Shown here: one piece after another, positions 55,146-62,973 of the stretch
How the letters are laid out: each line of letters opens with the position of its first letter
Position numbering within the stretch: the stretch's first letter is position 1
Source of the DNA: Paracoccus sp. MBLB3053
GTDB taxonomy: Bacteria > Pseudomonadota > Alphaproteobacteria > Rhodobacterales > Rhodobacteraceae
Assembly (NCBI RefSeq): GCF_031822435.1
Contig: NZ_JAVQLW010000002.1
Span: 186,001-250,000 of the forward strand
Direction: 5' to 3'
Length of the DNA: 64,000 nt
Program-made: the position numbers and the translations under genes
The notes under the pieces: model-generated
What the model was told of the DNA's origin: nothing
Database searches by the model: none
What the model saw: only the letters and a program-made list of their open reading frames with translations

Positions 55146-56521
55146 TGCAGTTCACGTCCTTTCCCACCCGACTGTCCGGCAGAGCCGCAAGAACGCGACA
55201 GGCGGGAAGGGGCCAGAACCGTGCCTTGCAGATGAGAGACAATTCGGAAACGTCCTTCGACGCGAACAGCGTTTCGACGACGCCTTCTTCCCCGAGCGAG
55301 ACTGCGCGACAATCCGATGGTGAAAGCGCCCCTACGGTGCTTGTCTACTACGGCGATACCCTGTCGAGCGCGTCGAATGGCAGCCAGGTTCGAACGCTGG
55401 GCCTGCTTGCGTTTCTTTGTGGGCGATATGATGACGTCGTGCTTTACCGCTATGGCGAATCAGCCGGGAATGGTTGGCCGGCCGAGGAAACCGCCGCGCT
55501 GACGTCGCGCTTTCCGCAGTTGCGCCTTGTTTCCGATCCGGACGGCATTGGGCTGCGGCTTTTCGACAAGCTGAAGAAGTTCGTCGTTCTTTCCTGGCCG
55601 GGTCTTGCGCGACACGCCTATCGCTGGGCAATTCCGGGCCGTGCCCCCAATTTCGCGGCGATCCGCGACCGGAACAGCAACATGCTGTACGTCGTGAATT
55701 ATGTCGACAGCCTCGCCCGGTTGAACGGCATCGACGAGAACAGAACGGTAGTGGAGACCCATGACCTGCGCTATTTCCGGCGGGTGAAGGGAACCAGTGC
55801 CTCTCTCATCTCATGGAAACATCTTCTTAACTTGCGCTATGAAATTGCGGCACTGGCCAGCGTGCGGGCCCTTGTCGCGATCACGGGCAATGAGGCCTAT
55901 TTCTATCGCAACATGCTGCCGTCGTCGAAGGTCTATTATGTCCCCGACTACCAGCCCGTCGACGCAATTCCACATTCACCGGAAGAACGGCTTGACTACG
56001 ATCTTCTGTTTGCCGGCTCGGGAAACGTGATCAATCGCGACGGGCTTCTGCGCCTGTTCGAAAGCCATGGCCCACGGCTTCGAAGCCTTCGGATCGCGCT
56101 CTGCGGTCTGATCTGCGACCGACCCGAAATCAGGGAACTGGCGACGCTCAATCCGAACCTGATTCTCTTGGGATTTCTGTCCGCAGAGGAGCTGGAAAAT
56201 ACCTATGCAAGATCGCGCGCCTGCCTTTCCCCGACCCATGGAACGGGCCTGAACATCAAGCTCGTCGAAGCACTGCGCCACCGTAAGCCGGTTTTTGCCT
56301 CGGACGATTCGCGTGCCGGATTGACCGCCGGATACGAGCGCTGCGTATTCCCCCTGGACCCTGATCTGATGACATCACTGCTGAGAGATCCCGGTCGGCT
56401 TCAGGCAGCGTCCGAGGCGGCGGCGAACTATTATCATCACTTTTCCAGAACTGGAGATCTTCCGGCTTTGGGCGAAGCTCTTGACCAGATCCTTTCGGCC
56501 GATTGCAGGCCCGAGGGTTAG
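55142..56521 (+). CDS. GT-B glycosyltransferase
   Basis: A 459-residue glycosyltransferase. The first ~65 residues are low-complexity and probably disordered. Then come VLVYYGDTLSSASNGSQVRTL (the N-terminal nucleotide-fold start), VVETHDLRYFRR, ITGNEAYFYRNMLPSSKVYYVPDY, LLFAGSGNVINRDGL and a C-terminal HGTGLNIKLVEALRHRKPVFAS donor-site segment. The ATG at 55142 overlaps the wza stop (ATGA). Sugar specificity cannot be assigned. Role in the repeat unit follows from its operon position. Confidence 0.87.
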   Translation: MMQFTSFPTRLSGRAARTRQAGRGQNRALQMRDNSETSFDANSVSTTPSSPSETARQSDGESAPTVLVYYGDTLSSASNGSQVRTLGLLAFLCGRYDDVVLYRYGESAGNGWPAEETAALTSRFPQLRLVSDPDGIGLRLFDKLKKFVVLSWPGLARHAYRWAIPGRAPNFAAIRDRNSNMLYVVNYVDSLARLNGIDENRTVVETHDLRYFRRVKGTSASLISWKHLLNLRYEIAALASVRALVAITGNEAYFYRNMLPSSKVYYVPDYQPVDAIPHSPEERLDYDLLFAGSGNVINRDGLLRLFESHGPRLRSLRIALCGLICDRPEIRELATLNPNLILLGFLSAEELENTYARSRACLSPTHGTGLNIKLVEALRHRKPVFASDDSRAGLTAGYERCVFPLDPDLMTSLLRDPGRLQAASEAAANYYHHFSRTGDLPALGEALDQILSADCRPEG

Positions 56522-56595
56522 TCGAAGGGCCGATCGCGCATGGCAGCCGAGCGGTTTTCCGGTTTCAATGCAGCAAGACCTCGGAGATTGTGAAT

Positions 56596-57564
56596 ATGAC
56601 CACGTCCATGAGTGCCGAGCAAACGACCGAACATTTGTCGGGCTACCAAAACCGCGATTGGAAGATCGTCGATTACCACATGTACGAACATGGCCGATCC
56701 GGATTGTCGTTCCGGGGTCCTGCGCCGGCATTGGTGCCGGGCGAATATGCCACATGCCTCGGTGCCGCTCAGACGCTCGGCTGCTTCTGCAGGACGCCAT
56801 TTCCGGAGATACTGCATCAAAAGCTGAATATCGAGTTCGTCAATTTCGGGTATGGCGGTGCCGGGCCGCGCTTTTACCTGCGCCACCCGGAATTGCTCGA
56901 GGTGGTCAATCGGGGTCGCTTTGCCATCGTCCAAGTGATGTCTGGGCGGAGCGAGGATAACCGTCTTTTCCAGAGCAACGGGTTGGAATACCTGGTTGAA
57001 CGCGCAAGCGGCAGGCGGCTCTCGGCTGATGAGGCCTACCGGCGACTTTTGGAACAGCACTCTCTAGACAGCATCCCGGCGCCGGCCGCTCGTGTCTTGC
57101 GCATGTTCCATGCGCCGGAAGAATTGCGCGCGGTACTGCGCGAAACCCGCGACAATTGGCTCGCGAGCTACCAGGCTCTCTTCGCTGAAATCACGGTGCC
57201 GATCATTCTGCTGTGGTTTTCGAAACGAAGCCCGGGCCTGCATCGCGGCAAGAAGCTCGTTTGGTGGTGGCAGCGCTACGACAACGTCCACGCCATGTTT
57301 GGCAAGTTCCCGCAATTGGTCAATTCACAGATGATGCGCGTGATAGCACCCGAGGCTGCGCATTACGTGGAATGCGTTTCATCGCGGGGCTCACCGCAAC
57401 GGCTGATCGACCGCTTCACAGGCGAACCGACGACCATCAACACGTCAGATGATCGGCCTGACTTCACTGGAGTCTGGTCCTACAACGCCTATTATCCGTC
57501 GCCGGAAATGCACGAGGACGCAGCGGACCTACTGGAGCCCGTCTGTCGCAAGCTGCTCTCCTAG
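56596..57564 (+). CDS. DUF6473-like protein
   Basis: A 322-residue protein resembling DUF6473, a family of unknown function seen in Rhodobacteraceae. It contains FRGPAPALVPGEYATCLGAAQTLG and PFPEILHQKLNIEFVNFGYGGAGPRFYL; the GAAQT and FGYGGAG blocks recall the serine and Gly/Asn blocks of SGNH hydrolases. The ATG at 56596 is preferred; the frame is open back to 56503, overlapping the previous gene. It lies between a glycosyltransferase and a sulfotransferase gene, so a role in decorating or editing the polysaccharide is likely but unproven. Confidence 0.7.
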   Translation: MTTSMSAEQTTEHLSGYQNRDWKIVDYHMYEHGRSGLSFRGPAPALVPGEYATCLGAAQTLGCFCRTPFPEILHQKLNIEFVNFGYGGAGPRFYLRHPELLEVVNRGRFAIVQVMSGRSEDNRLFQSNGLEYLVERASGRRLSADEAYRRLLEQHSLDSIPAPAARVLRMFHAPEELRAVLRETRDNWLASYQALFAEITVPIILLWFSKRSPGLHRGKKLVWWWQRYDNVHAMFGKFPQLVNSQMMRVIAPEAAHYVECVSSRGSPQRLIDRFTGEPTTINTSDDRPDFTGVWSYNAYYPSPEMHEDAADLLEPVCRKLLS

Positions 57565-57575
57565 GTCGCGGGACA

Positions 57576-58520
57576 GTGCAGGTCGATCGCCCGATACTGG
57601 TCACCGGCTGCCCGCGCAGCGGCACAACCTGGACAGGCAATGTCATTGGCGCCGCGCGCGAGGTATTCCTGATCTACGAACCGTTCAATGACGATGTCGG
57701 TGCCCGCCTTCGCCTGCCAGAACGCTTCATGCGCCTGACCGACGGCAACAGCGCCCCGCACCGCCAGGAAATCGACGATCTGATCGCGCTTGGTCGCTTG
57801 TCGCGACGCAGCGCGCTGGCCATGCGCGGAATTGCAGAACGCTGGCGCCCCGGAGAAAAACGCTACACGCCAGGCTGGCTCGCGTTCCGGCGACTTCACA
57901 GCCAGGGGCAAGATTTCTTTGGCCCCCGAAGGGTCTGCATCAAGGATCCGATCGCCTTCTACTCAAGCGAATGGCTGGCTGACACCTATGATGCGCAGGT
58001 GATCGTGATGGTGCGCCATCCCTGCAGTGTCATTGCCAGCTATCTTTCGCTTGGGTGGGAAAGTGAAGTCGAAGCCATGCTTCCACATCCGGTACCCGAA
58101 GGCTTTGCCGGCCTTCGCGACGAGATCGAGGCGCGCAACGGCCCGGTGCAAGACAGGCTCACCGATCTGATCCTGCAATGGAAGCTTTTCACGGCCGAGA
58201 CGCTGGACCTTCAGCGTCGGCGTCCGGACTGGACCTATATTCTGCATGATGACCTTTGCCTGCGACCATTGCACTATTTCGAGGCGATCTTCGCGAAGCT
58301 TGGGCTTTCGTTCACCTCGGACATAGCTGACAAGGTTCGGCGGGAAAGCTCCGGCACAAAAAATGCGGCCAACGGCAAGCCCGTCCAGCATCGCCATGAA
58401 AGGGACAGCAGATCCGTGATCGACGCTTGGCAGGAAAAGCTGCCAGGCGAGATCGCCGAGCGGATCCTTAGGGAAACGGCGGAACTTTGGGAGGAGGCGC
58501 AGCGACGCCTTCTGACCTAG
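57576..58520 (+). CDS. Sulfotransferase
   Basis: PAPS-dependent sulfotransferase of 314 residues with the 5'-phosphosulfate loop TGCPRSGTTWTGNVI, IKDPIAFYSSEWL, and the 3'-phosphate motif VMVRHPCSVIASYL, all intact. It begins with GTG at 57576, eleven bases after the DUF6473-like gene. Its 3' end overlaps the convergent acyltransferase gene by 53 bases. Cytoplasmic; expected to sulfate lipid-linked repeat units or a sugar precursor. Confidence 0.9.
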   Translation: MQVDRPILVTGCPRSGTTWTGNVIGAAREVFLIYEPFNDDVGARLRLPERFMRLTDGNSAPHRQEIDDLIALGRLSRRSALAMRGIAERWRPGEKRYTPGWLAFRRLHSQGQDFFGPRRVCIKDPIAFYSSEWLADTYDAQVIVMVRHPCSVIASYLSLGWESEVEAMLPHPVPEGFAGLRDEIEARNGPVQDRLTDLILQWKLFTAETLDLQRRRPDWTYILHDDLCLRPLHYFEAIFAKLGLSFTSDIADKVRRESSGTKNAANGKPVQHRHERDSRSVIDAWQEKLPGEIAERILRETAELWEEAQRRLLT

Positions 58521-59676
58521 CCCTCTGCCGAAATCCCCCAAGCCCAATGCCGGCCCCACGCGAGACCCGCTTCAGCCAGGTCACGACCGGGCGCTCCAGC
58601 AGGACATAGACGAAGGACCCTGCGGTTAGACCGGCAATGATGTAGATCAGCGCGATCCCGACCAGCACCGCCGCCGGGGCGGACTGGGTGTCGACAAAGA
58701 TGCCGATCACCTTGCCGGTGAACTGGAAGGCGAGGAGGTGGAAAATATAGATCGAATAGCTCGCCGCGCCCATGAACTGCATCCAGCCTGCACTCAGTTT
58801 GCGCCCGGAACGTTCGAGCATGAGGGCGCCCGAGACGATCAGGACGGCAGGTATCCCCGCGCTCATCGCGCGCCACGGATCAAGCCCGCTTCCGACCGGG
58901 GTGATCGCTGTTCCCAGGACAAGCCCACCGAACCCTGTCGCCAGCAAGGCAATGCCGGTGGCCGCCGATTTCTGCGATGCGCGCTGAAGATGCGTATAGA
59001 GGTATCCCAGGAAGCATCCCGCCAGGAATTCGAGGATGATGGGATTGGTATACGATGCCGCGAGTGGCGTCGCATTGGTGAAATCGGCGAATAGCCCGAT
59101 GGCGACCAGGCCAAGAAACAGCGCCGTGATCAGCGAGAGCGAAACCATGTGAGAGCGGAAAAACAGCGTCAGTCCGAAGACCAGATAAAAGAACATTTCG
59201 TAGTTCAGCGTCCATCCGACATTCAGAAGCGGCGCGAAGGCGCCATCTGCCCTGACATGGGGGATGAAAAACAGCGTGGTGAGAAGGTCTGATGTATCGA
59301 ATGCCATGAGACCGTTGGGGCGAAGTCCGGCGGCAAAAAGCAGGACGATCACGGCGATCGCTGCCCAGTAGACCGGTACGATCCTGATGATCCTGTCGAT
59401 CCAGAACTCGACCACCGTCCTGGAAAAGCCGCGCGTGGTGAAGATCATTATGAATCCGGAAATGACGAAGAAGATATCGACCCCTGCGGCGAGAAAATCA
59501 GTCCCACCCTGCCAGCCCAGCCGCTCCAACGGGGGTTTGCTGGCATGGTAGAGAACGACCATCAGCGCGCCCATGAAGCGCAGGACCTGAATGTTGTCCA
59601 CCCGTTCTCGCAGGGGCGGCGCCCCCAGGTTCAAGACCGGCACGGAATGTCGGCGGGAGTTTCTGTCATTGAGCAT
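58468..59676 (-). CDS. Membrane acyltransferase (acyltransferase 3 family)
   Basis: OafA/YrhL-type inner-membrane acyltransferase of 402 residues with about ten helices. The catalytic N-terminal region NIQVLRFMGALMVVLYHASKP has the conserved histidine, and the paired motifs FFVISGFIM and FWIDRIIRIVPVYW follow. Typical substrates are extracellular sugars, acetylated or succinylated. The ATG at 59676 is used; longer starts upstream add a cysteine-rich stretch unlike the family. It is the right-hand end of the polysaccharide locus. Confidence 0.9.
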   Translation of the reverse strand: MLNDRNSRRHSVPVLNLGAPPLRERVDNIQVLRFMGALMVVLYHASKPPLERLGWQGGTDFLAAGVDIFFVISGFIMIFTTRGFSRTVVEFWIDRIIRIVPVYWAAIAVIVLLFAAGLRPNGLMAFDTSDLLTTLFFIPHVRADGAFAPLLNVGWTLNYEMFFYLVFGLTLFFRSHMVSLSLITALFLGLVAIGLFADFTNATPLAASYTNPIILEFLAGCFLGYLYTHLQRASQKSAATGIALLATGFGGLVLGTAITPVGSGLDPWRAMSAGIPAVLIVSGALMLERSGRKLSAGWMQFMGAASYSIYIFHLLAFQFTGKVIGIFVDTQSAPAAVLVGIALIYIIAGLTAGSFVYVLLERPVVTWLKRVSRGAGIGLGGFRQRARSEGVAAPPPKVPPFP

Positions 59677-60277
59677 GCTGAGCACCCATTTCCAGATGTT
59701 CTCTCGGCTGCCAGGCGGAAGAAAACTTCCGCGCTCGAAACGCAATCGACACTGCGAGCAGCAGCATCGGCAGTCATATCGTCCTTGGGCCCAGCCGGCT
59801 TCCCTAAGCGGCAAGGCTTAGGCCCGCGATGCCGCGCCCATGTCGGGCGCCCGGGGGCTGCCCGATTAAACATGCAACATCTCAGGAACGCGATACGGAA
59901 CCGAAAGGCCGGCTACGCTGCCCCTGGCTTGAATGTTATGTCAGGCAGGCAGCTATGTCTTCGAAATTCGAAGTGGCAAGGTGATAGCCGGCCACCATGA
60001 GCTCAACATGCTGCATTTGCACGCAATTGTCTTGCACAGAAAGCGGAAGCCATCTTTTCCCCAAACGGGCAAGCTATCTCATGGCACCCGCTGTCGTGCC
60101 GTGACTGGAACGGGTCATTGGCTGGAAGGCAAGTGGCAAAGATCGGCGGAACCGGGCTGAATCGGACGCTTTGGAGCGGTCAGCCTGCGACCAAACATTC
60201 ACCGAATGGTCGCATTCTTGTTCAGCCATTGTCACTGTTTGGCGAGACATGTGCCCCGACCAAAAGCAGGGGCAGAA
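59677..60277. other. Gene-free gap before the phosphonate transporter
   Basis: About 600 bases between divergent genes. I see no gene; short frames on both strands look random. It should hold promoters for the acyltransferase and the phnC operon. I looked for a PhoB box (paired CTGTCAT elements) and found none; the nearest is a single TTGTCACTG near 60227. Confidence 0.5.
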
Positions 60278-61102
60278 ATGCGGATCGAAGCGCATAGCGT
60301 AACACGGATTTTCGGAAGCACGCGTGCGGTGGATGCCGTCAGCTTCGTGATCGATCGGCCGATGATGGTCGGCGTCATCGGCAGTTCGGGGGCAGGCAAG
60401 TCCACCCTGCTGCGCATCTTCAACCGGCTTACCGATCCGAGCGAAGGCTCGCTGCGCGTGGACGGCCGCGATGTGCTGAGGCTGCGGGGTGCCGAGCGGC
60501 GCTCGTGGCAGGCTGATTGCGCGATGATCTTTCAGCAATTCAACCTCGTGCCCCGGCTCGACGTCGTCAGCAACGTGCTCCATGGCCTGCTCAACAAGCG
60601 CAGCTTGGCGACAAGCCTGCTAAATCTCTGGCCAAAGAGCGATATCGAGCGCGCGGTCCAGATCCTTGACAGGCTTGGTATCGCCGAGCAGGCGGCCAAA
60701 CGCGCCGAGGCCCTGTCCGGCGGTCAGCAGCAGCGCGTGGCGATTGCCCGCGCGCTGATGCAGGATCCTCGGGTTATCCTTGCGGACGAGCCGATCGCCA
60801 GCCTGGACCCCATGAATGCGCAGATCGTGATGGACACGCTGCGCCGCATTCATGACGAGGACGGCCGGACCGTCATCGCAAACCTCCATACGCTCGATAC
60901 CGCGCGCCACTACTGCGACCGGATCATCGGCATGCGTAAGGGCCGGGTCGTTTTCGACGGGACGCCCGAGCAGCTGACCACCGGGGTCGCGCGCGACATC
61001 TACGGGGCCGGTGCCAGCTTCACCGAAGCCACGACTTCAACTGCCATCGAAACGGACGCCACGGGCGACGCGGACTACGCCGCCCGCCTTCTCGTTGACT
61101 AA
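60278..61102 (+). CDS. phnC: Phosphonate ABC transporter ATPase
   Basis: ATPase subunit of a phosphonate/phosphite-type importer, 274 residues. Walker [10 protein letters not shown], signature [15 protein letters not shown], and Walker [13 protein letters not shown] are intact, with the PhnC-typical [18 protein letters not shown]-loop. The ATG at 60278 has a GGGGCAG ribosome-binding site; the frame is open to 60206 without a plausible start. First gene of phnC-phnD-phnE-phnE. Confidence 0.94.
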   Translation: MRIEAHSVTRIFGSTRAVDAVSFVIDRPMMVGVIGSSGAGKSTLLRIFNRLTDPSEGSLRVDGRDVLRLRGAERRSWQADCAMIFQQFNLVPRLDVVSNVLHGLLNKRSLATSLLNLWPKSDIERAVQILDRLGIAEQAAKRAEALSGGQQQRVAIARALMQDPRVILADEPIASLDPMNAQIVMDTLRRIHDEDGRTVIANLHTLDTARHYCDRIIGMRKGRVVFDGTPEQLTTGVARDIYGAGASFTEATTSTAIETDATGDADYAARLLVD

Positions 61103-61124
61103 GTTCCACCTCCAGGAGATCCAG

Positions 61125-62039
61125 ATGAAACGGACGCTCACCCTTTTTGCCCTGACCACCGCGCTGGCCCTGCCGCAACTGGCTGCCGCCGAGGCGATCA
61201 AGGAATTCAACATCGGCGTCATGGGCGGCGAAAACGCCCAAGACCGCATGACCAGCAACGAATGCCTGCGCAAATATGCCGAGGAAGAGCTGGGCGTTCC
61301 GGTCAAGCTGTTCACTCCGGCCGACTATGACGGCGTGATCCAGGGCCTGCTTGGCGGATCGCTCGACATGGCCTGGCTGGGGGCCTCGGCTTACGCCAAG
61401 GCCTTCCTGACGAATCCCGAAGCGGTCGAGCCCGTGCTGGTCAAGGCCAACCTGGATGGCAGCACGACCTATTTCTCGATCGGCATCGCCCGCAAGGACC
61501 GCGGCGTCGCATCGCTTGAAGATCTCAAGGGCAAGGTCCTGGGCTTTGGTGATCCGAATTCCACCTCAGGCTATCTCATCCCTTCTGTCGAGCTGCCGAA
61601 ATCCGGCTTCTCGGTCGAGCCGGGGCAGTATTTCTCGGATGTGAAATTCACCGGCGGGCATGAGCAGACCATCGTTGCAGTGAACAACGGCGATGTCGAT
61701 GGCGGGGTGACCTGGGCCGACGGCCAGGGTGAATGGGAAGATGGCTACAATTCCGGCGCCCTTCGCAAGGCCGTGGATGCGGGCCTTGTCGACATGAATG
61801 ATCTGGTCGAGATCTGGCGCTCGAAACCTATCCCCGAGGGCCCGGTGGTCTTGCGCAAGTCGCTGCCGCAAGACGTCAAGGACAAGATGACCGCGCTGGT
61901 CGCCGGTCTGATCGAGACGGACAAGGACTGCGCCTATGGCGTGGCCGCCGGTGAGACCGCCGGTTTCAAGCCCGTCACCCACGACGCCTATGAAAGCATC
62001 ATCGAAGTTCGCAAGCTCGAGGAAGCCAAGGGCAGCTGA
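61125..62039 (+). CDS. phnD: Phosphonate ABC transporter, substrate-binding protein
   Basis: Periplasmic PhnD-type binding protein of 304 residues with a Sec signal (cleavage near AAAEA). Family segments are IGVMGGENAQDRM, VPVKLFTPADYDGVIQGLLGG, AWLGASAYAKAF, GDPNSTSGYLIPS and NNGDVDGGVTW. Strong ribosome-binding site CCAGGAGATCC before the ATG at 61125. In this family these residues bind the phosphonate group; whether the ligand is phosphonate, phosphite or a phosphate ester cannot be told here. Confidence 0.94.
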   Translation: MKRTLTLFALTTALALPQLAAAEAIKEFNIGVMGGENAQDRMTSNECLRKYAEEELGVPVKLFTPADYDGVIQGLLGGSLDMAWLGASAYAKAFLTNPEAVEPVLVKANLDGSTTYFSIGIARKDRGVASLEDLKGKVLGFGDPNSTSGYLIPSVELPKSGFSVEPGQYFSDVKFTGGHEQTIVAVNNGDVDGGVTWADGQGEWEDGYNSGALRKAVDAGLVDMNDLVEIWRSKPIPEGPVVLRKSLPQDVKDKMTALVAGLIETDKDCAYGVAAGETAGFKPVTHDAYESIIEVRKLEEAKGS

Positions 62040-62103
62040 TCGTTGCCACTTGACGGGCGCGGGTCATGCGACCTGCGCCCATTCTATTTTCAGAAGGCTC
62101 GGC

Positions 62104-62973
62104 ATGACTGACGCATCCGACATCGCTGCCAATTACCGTGCGCAGCTTTCCCGCAGACGCAGCTATGGCGCCCTGCTTTGGGGTATCTTCGCGCTCTTGA
62201 TGATCTCGGGCTTCCGCCTCGCGAATGAGCGCAATGCCGGGGGGTTCTGGCAGGGACTGCCCCAGGTCTTCGATTTCCCCGCAGAACTGGTGGCCGAGGC
62301 AGTCCAGAAGGCTGCAAACTTGCCCGGACTTATGGCGAAGGCCCTGCCAGCGCTGGTCGAGACGCTGAATATTGCGGCCGTCTCGACGCTGCTCGGTGCC
62401 GCAGGCGGCGCGATCATGGCGCTTCTGTCAACGCGCGGCCTGGCCCCCTGGCCCCGACTGGTCCCGGTCTTTCGAAGGCTTCTGGACGTCTCTCGCGCAA
62501 TCCCCGAACTTGTCATCGCACTTGTGCTGATCTTCGTTCTGGGCGGAGGTCCTGTTCCCGCGGCCATCGCCATCGCGTTCCACACGACCGGCGCGCTCGG
62601 AAAGCTATTCTCGGAGGTGGCCGAGAACGCCAGCCTGAAACCGGTCGAGGGGCTGCAGTCTGTCGGGGCCGGGTGGCTTCAGCGTGTCTGGTTCGGCGTC
62701 GTTCCGCAGGTAGCTCCGAACTGGGCGAGCTACGCGATGCTGCGCTTTGAAATCAACATTCGTGCCAGCGCGATCTTGGGTTTCGTTGGGGCCGGTGGCA
62801 TCGGTTACGAGTTGCGAAACGCGATCAGCTGGGGGCAGGGCAGATACGACGCCGCGGCAGCGATCTTTCTTCTGCTTTTCGCCACGATCGTTTTCTTCGA
62901 CCAACTGACGTCGATGGCGCGCGCGCGATTGGTGCGTGGACAGGAACGGGGCGAAGCCGGGGGACGGATCTGA
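62104..62973 (+). CDS. phnE: Phosphonate ABC transporter permease 1
   Basis: PhnE-type permease of 289 residues with six hydrophobic helices and a MetI-like domain: PALVETLNIAAVSTLLGA, LLDVSRAIPELVIALVLI, TTGALGKLFSEVAENA and the C-terminal FVGAGGIGYELR. The ATG at 62104 sits behind AGAAGG. Its TGA stop shares one base with the second permease start, so both are translated together. Confidence 0.93.
   Translation: MTDASDIAANYRAQLSRRRSYGALLWGIFALLMISGFRLANERNAGGFWQGLPQVFDFPAELVAEAVQKAANLPGLMAKALPALVETLNIAAVSTLLGAAGGAIMALLSTRGLAPWPRLVPVFRRLLDVSRAIPELVIALVLIFVLGGGPVPAAIAIAFHTTGALGKLFSEVAENASLKPVEGLQSVGAGWLQRVWFGVVPQVAPNWASYAMLRFEINIRASAILGFVGAGGIGYELRNAISWGQGRYDAAAAIFLLLFATIVFFDQLTSMARARLVRGQERGEAGGRI

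Noticed and set aside
60100..60277. Possible PhoB box upstream of phnC
   Set aside because: Only a single TTGTCACTG-like half-site was found, without a second properly spaced CTGTCAT element.
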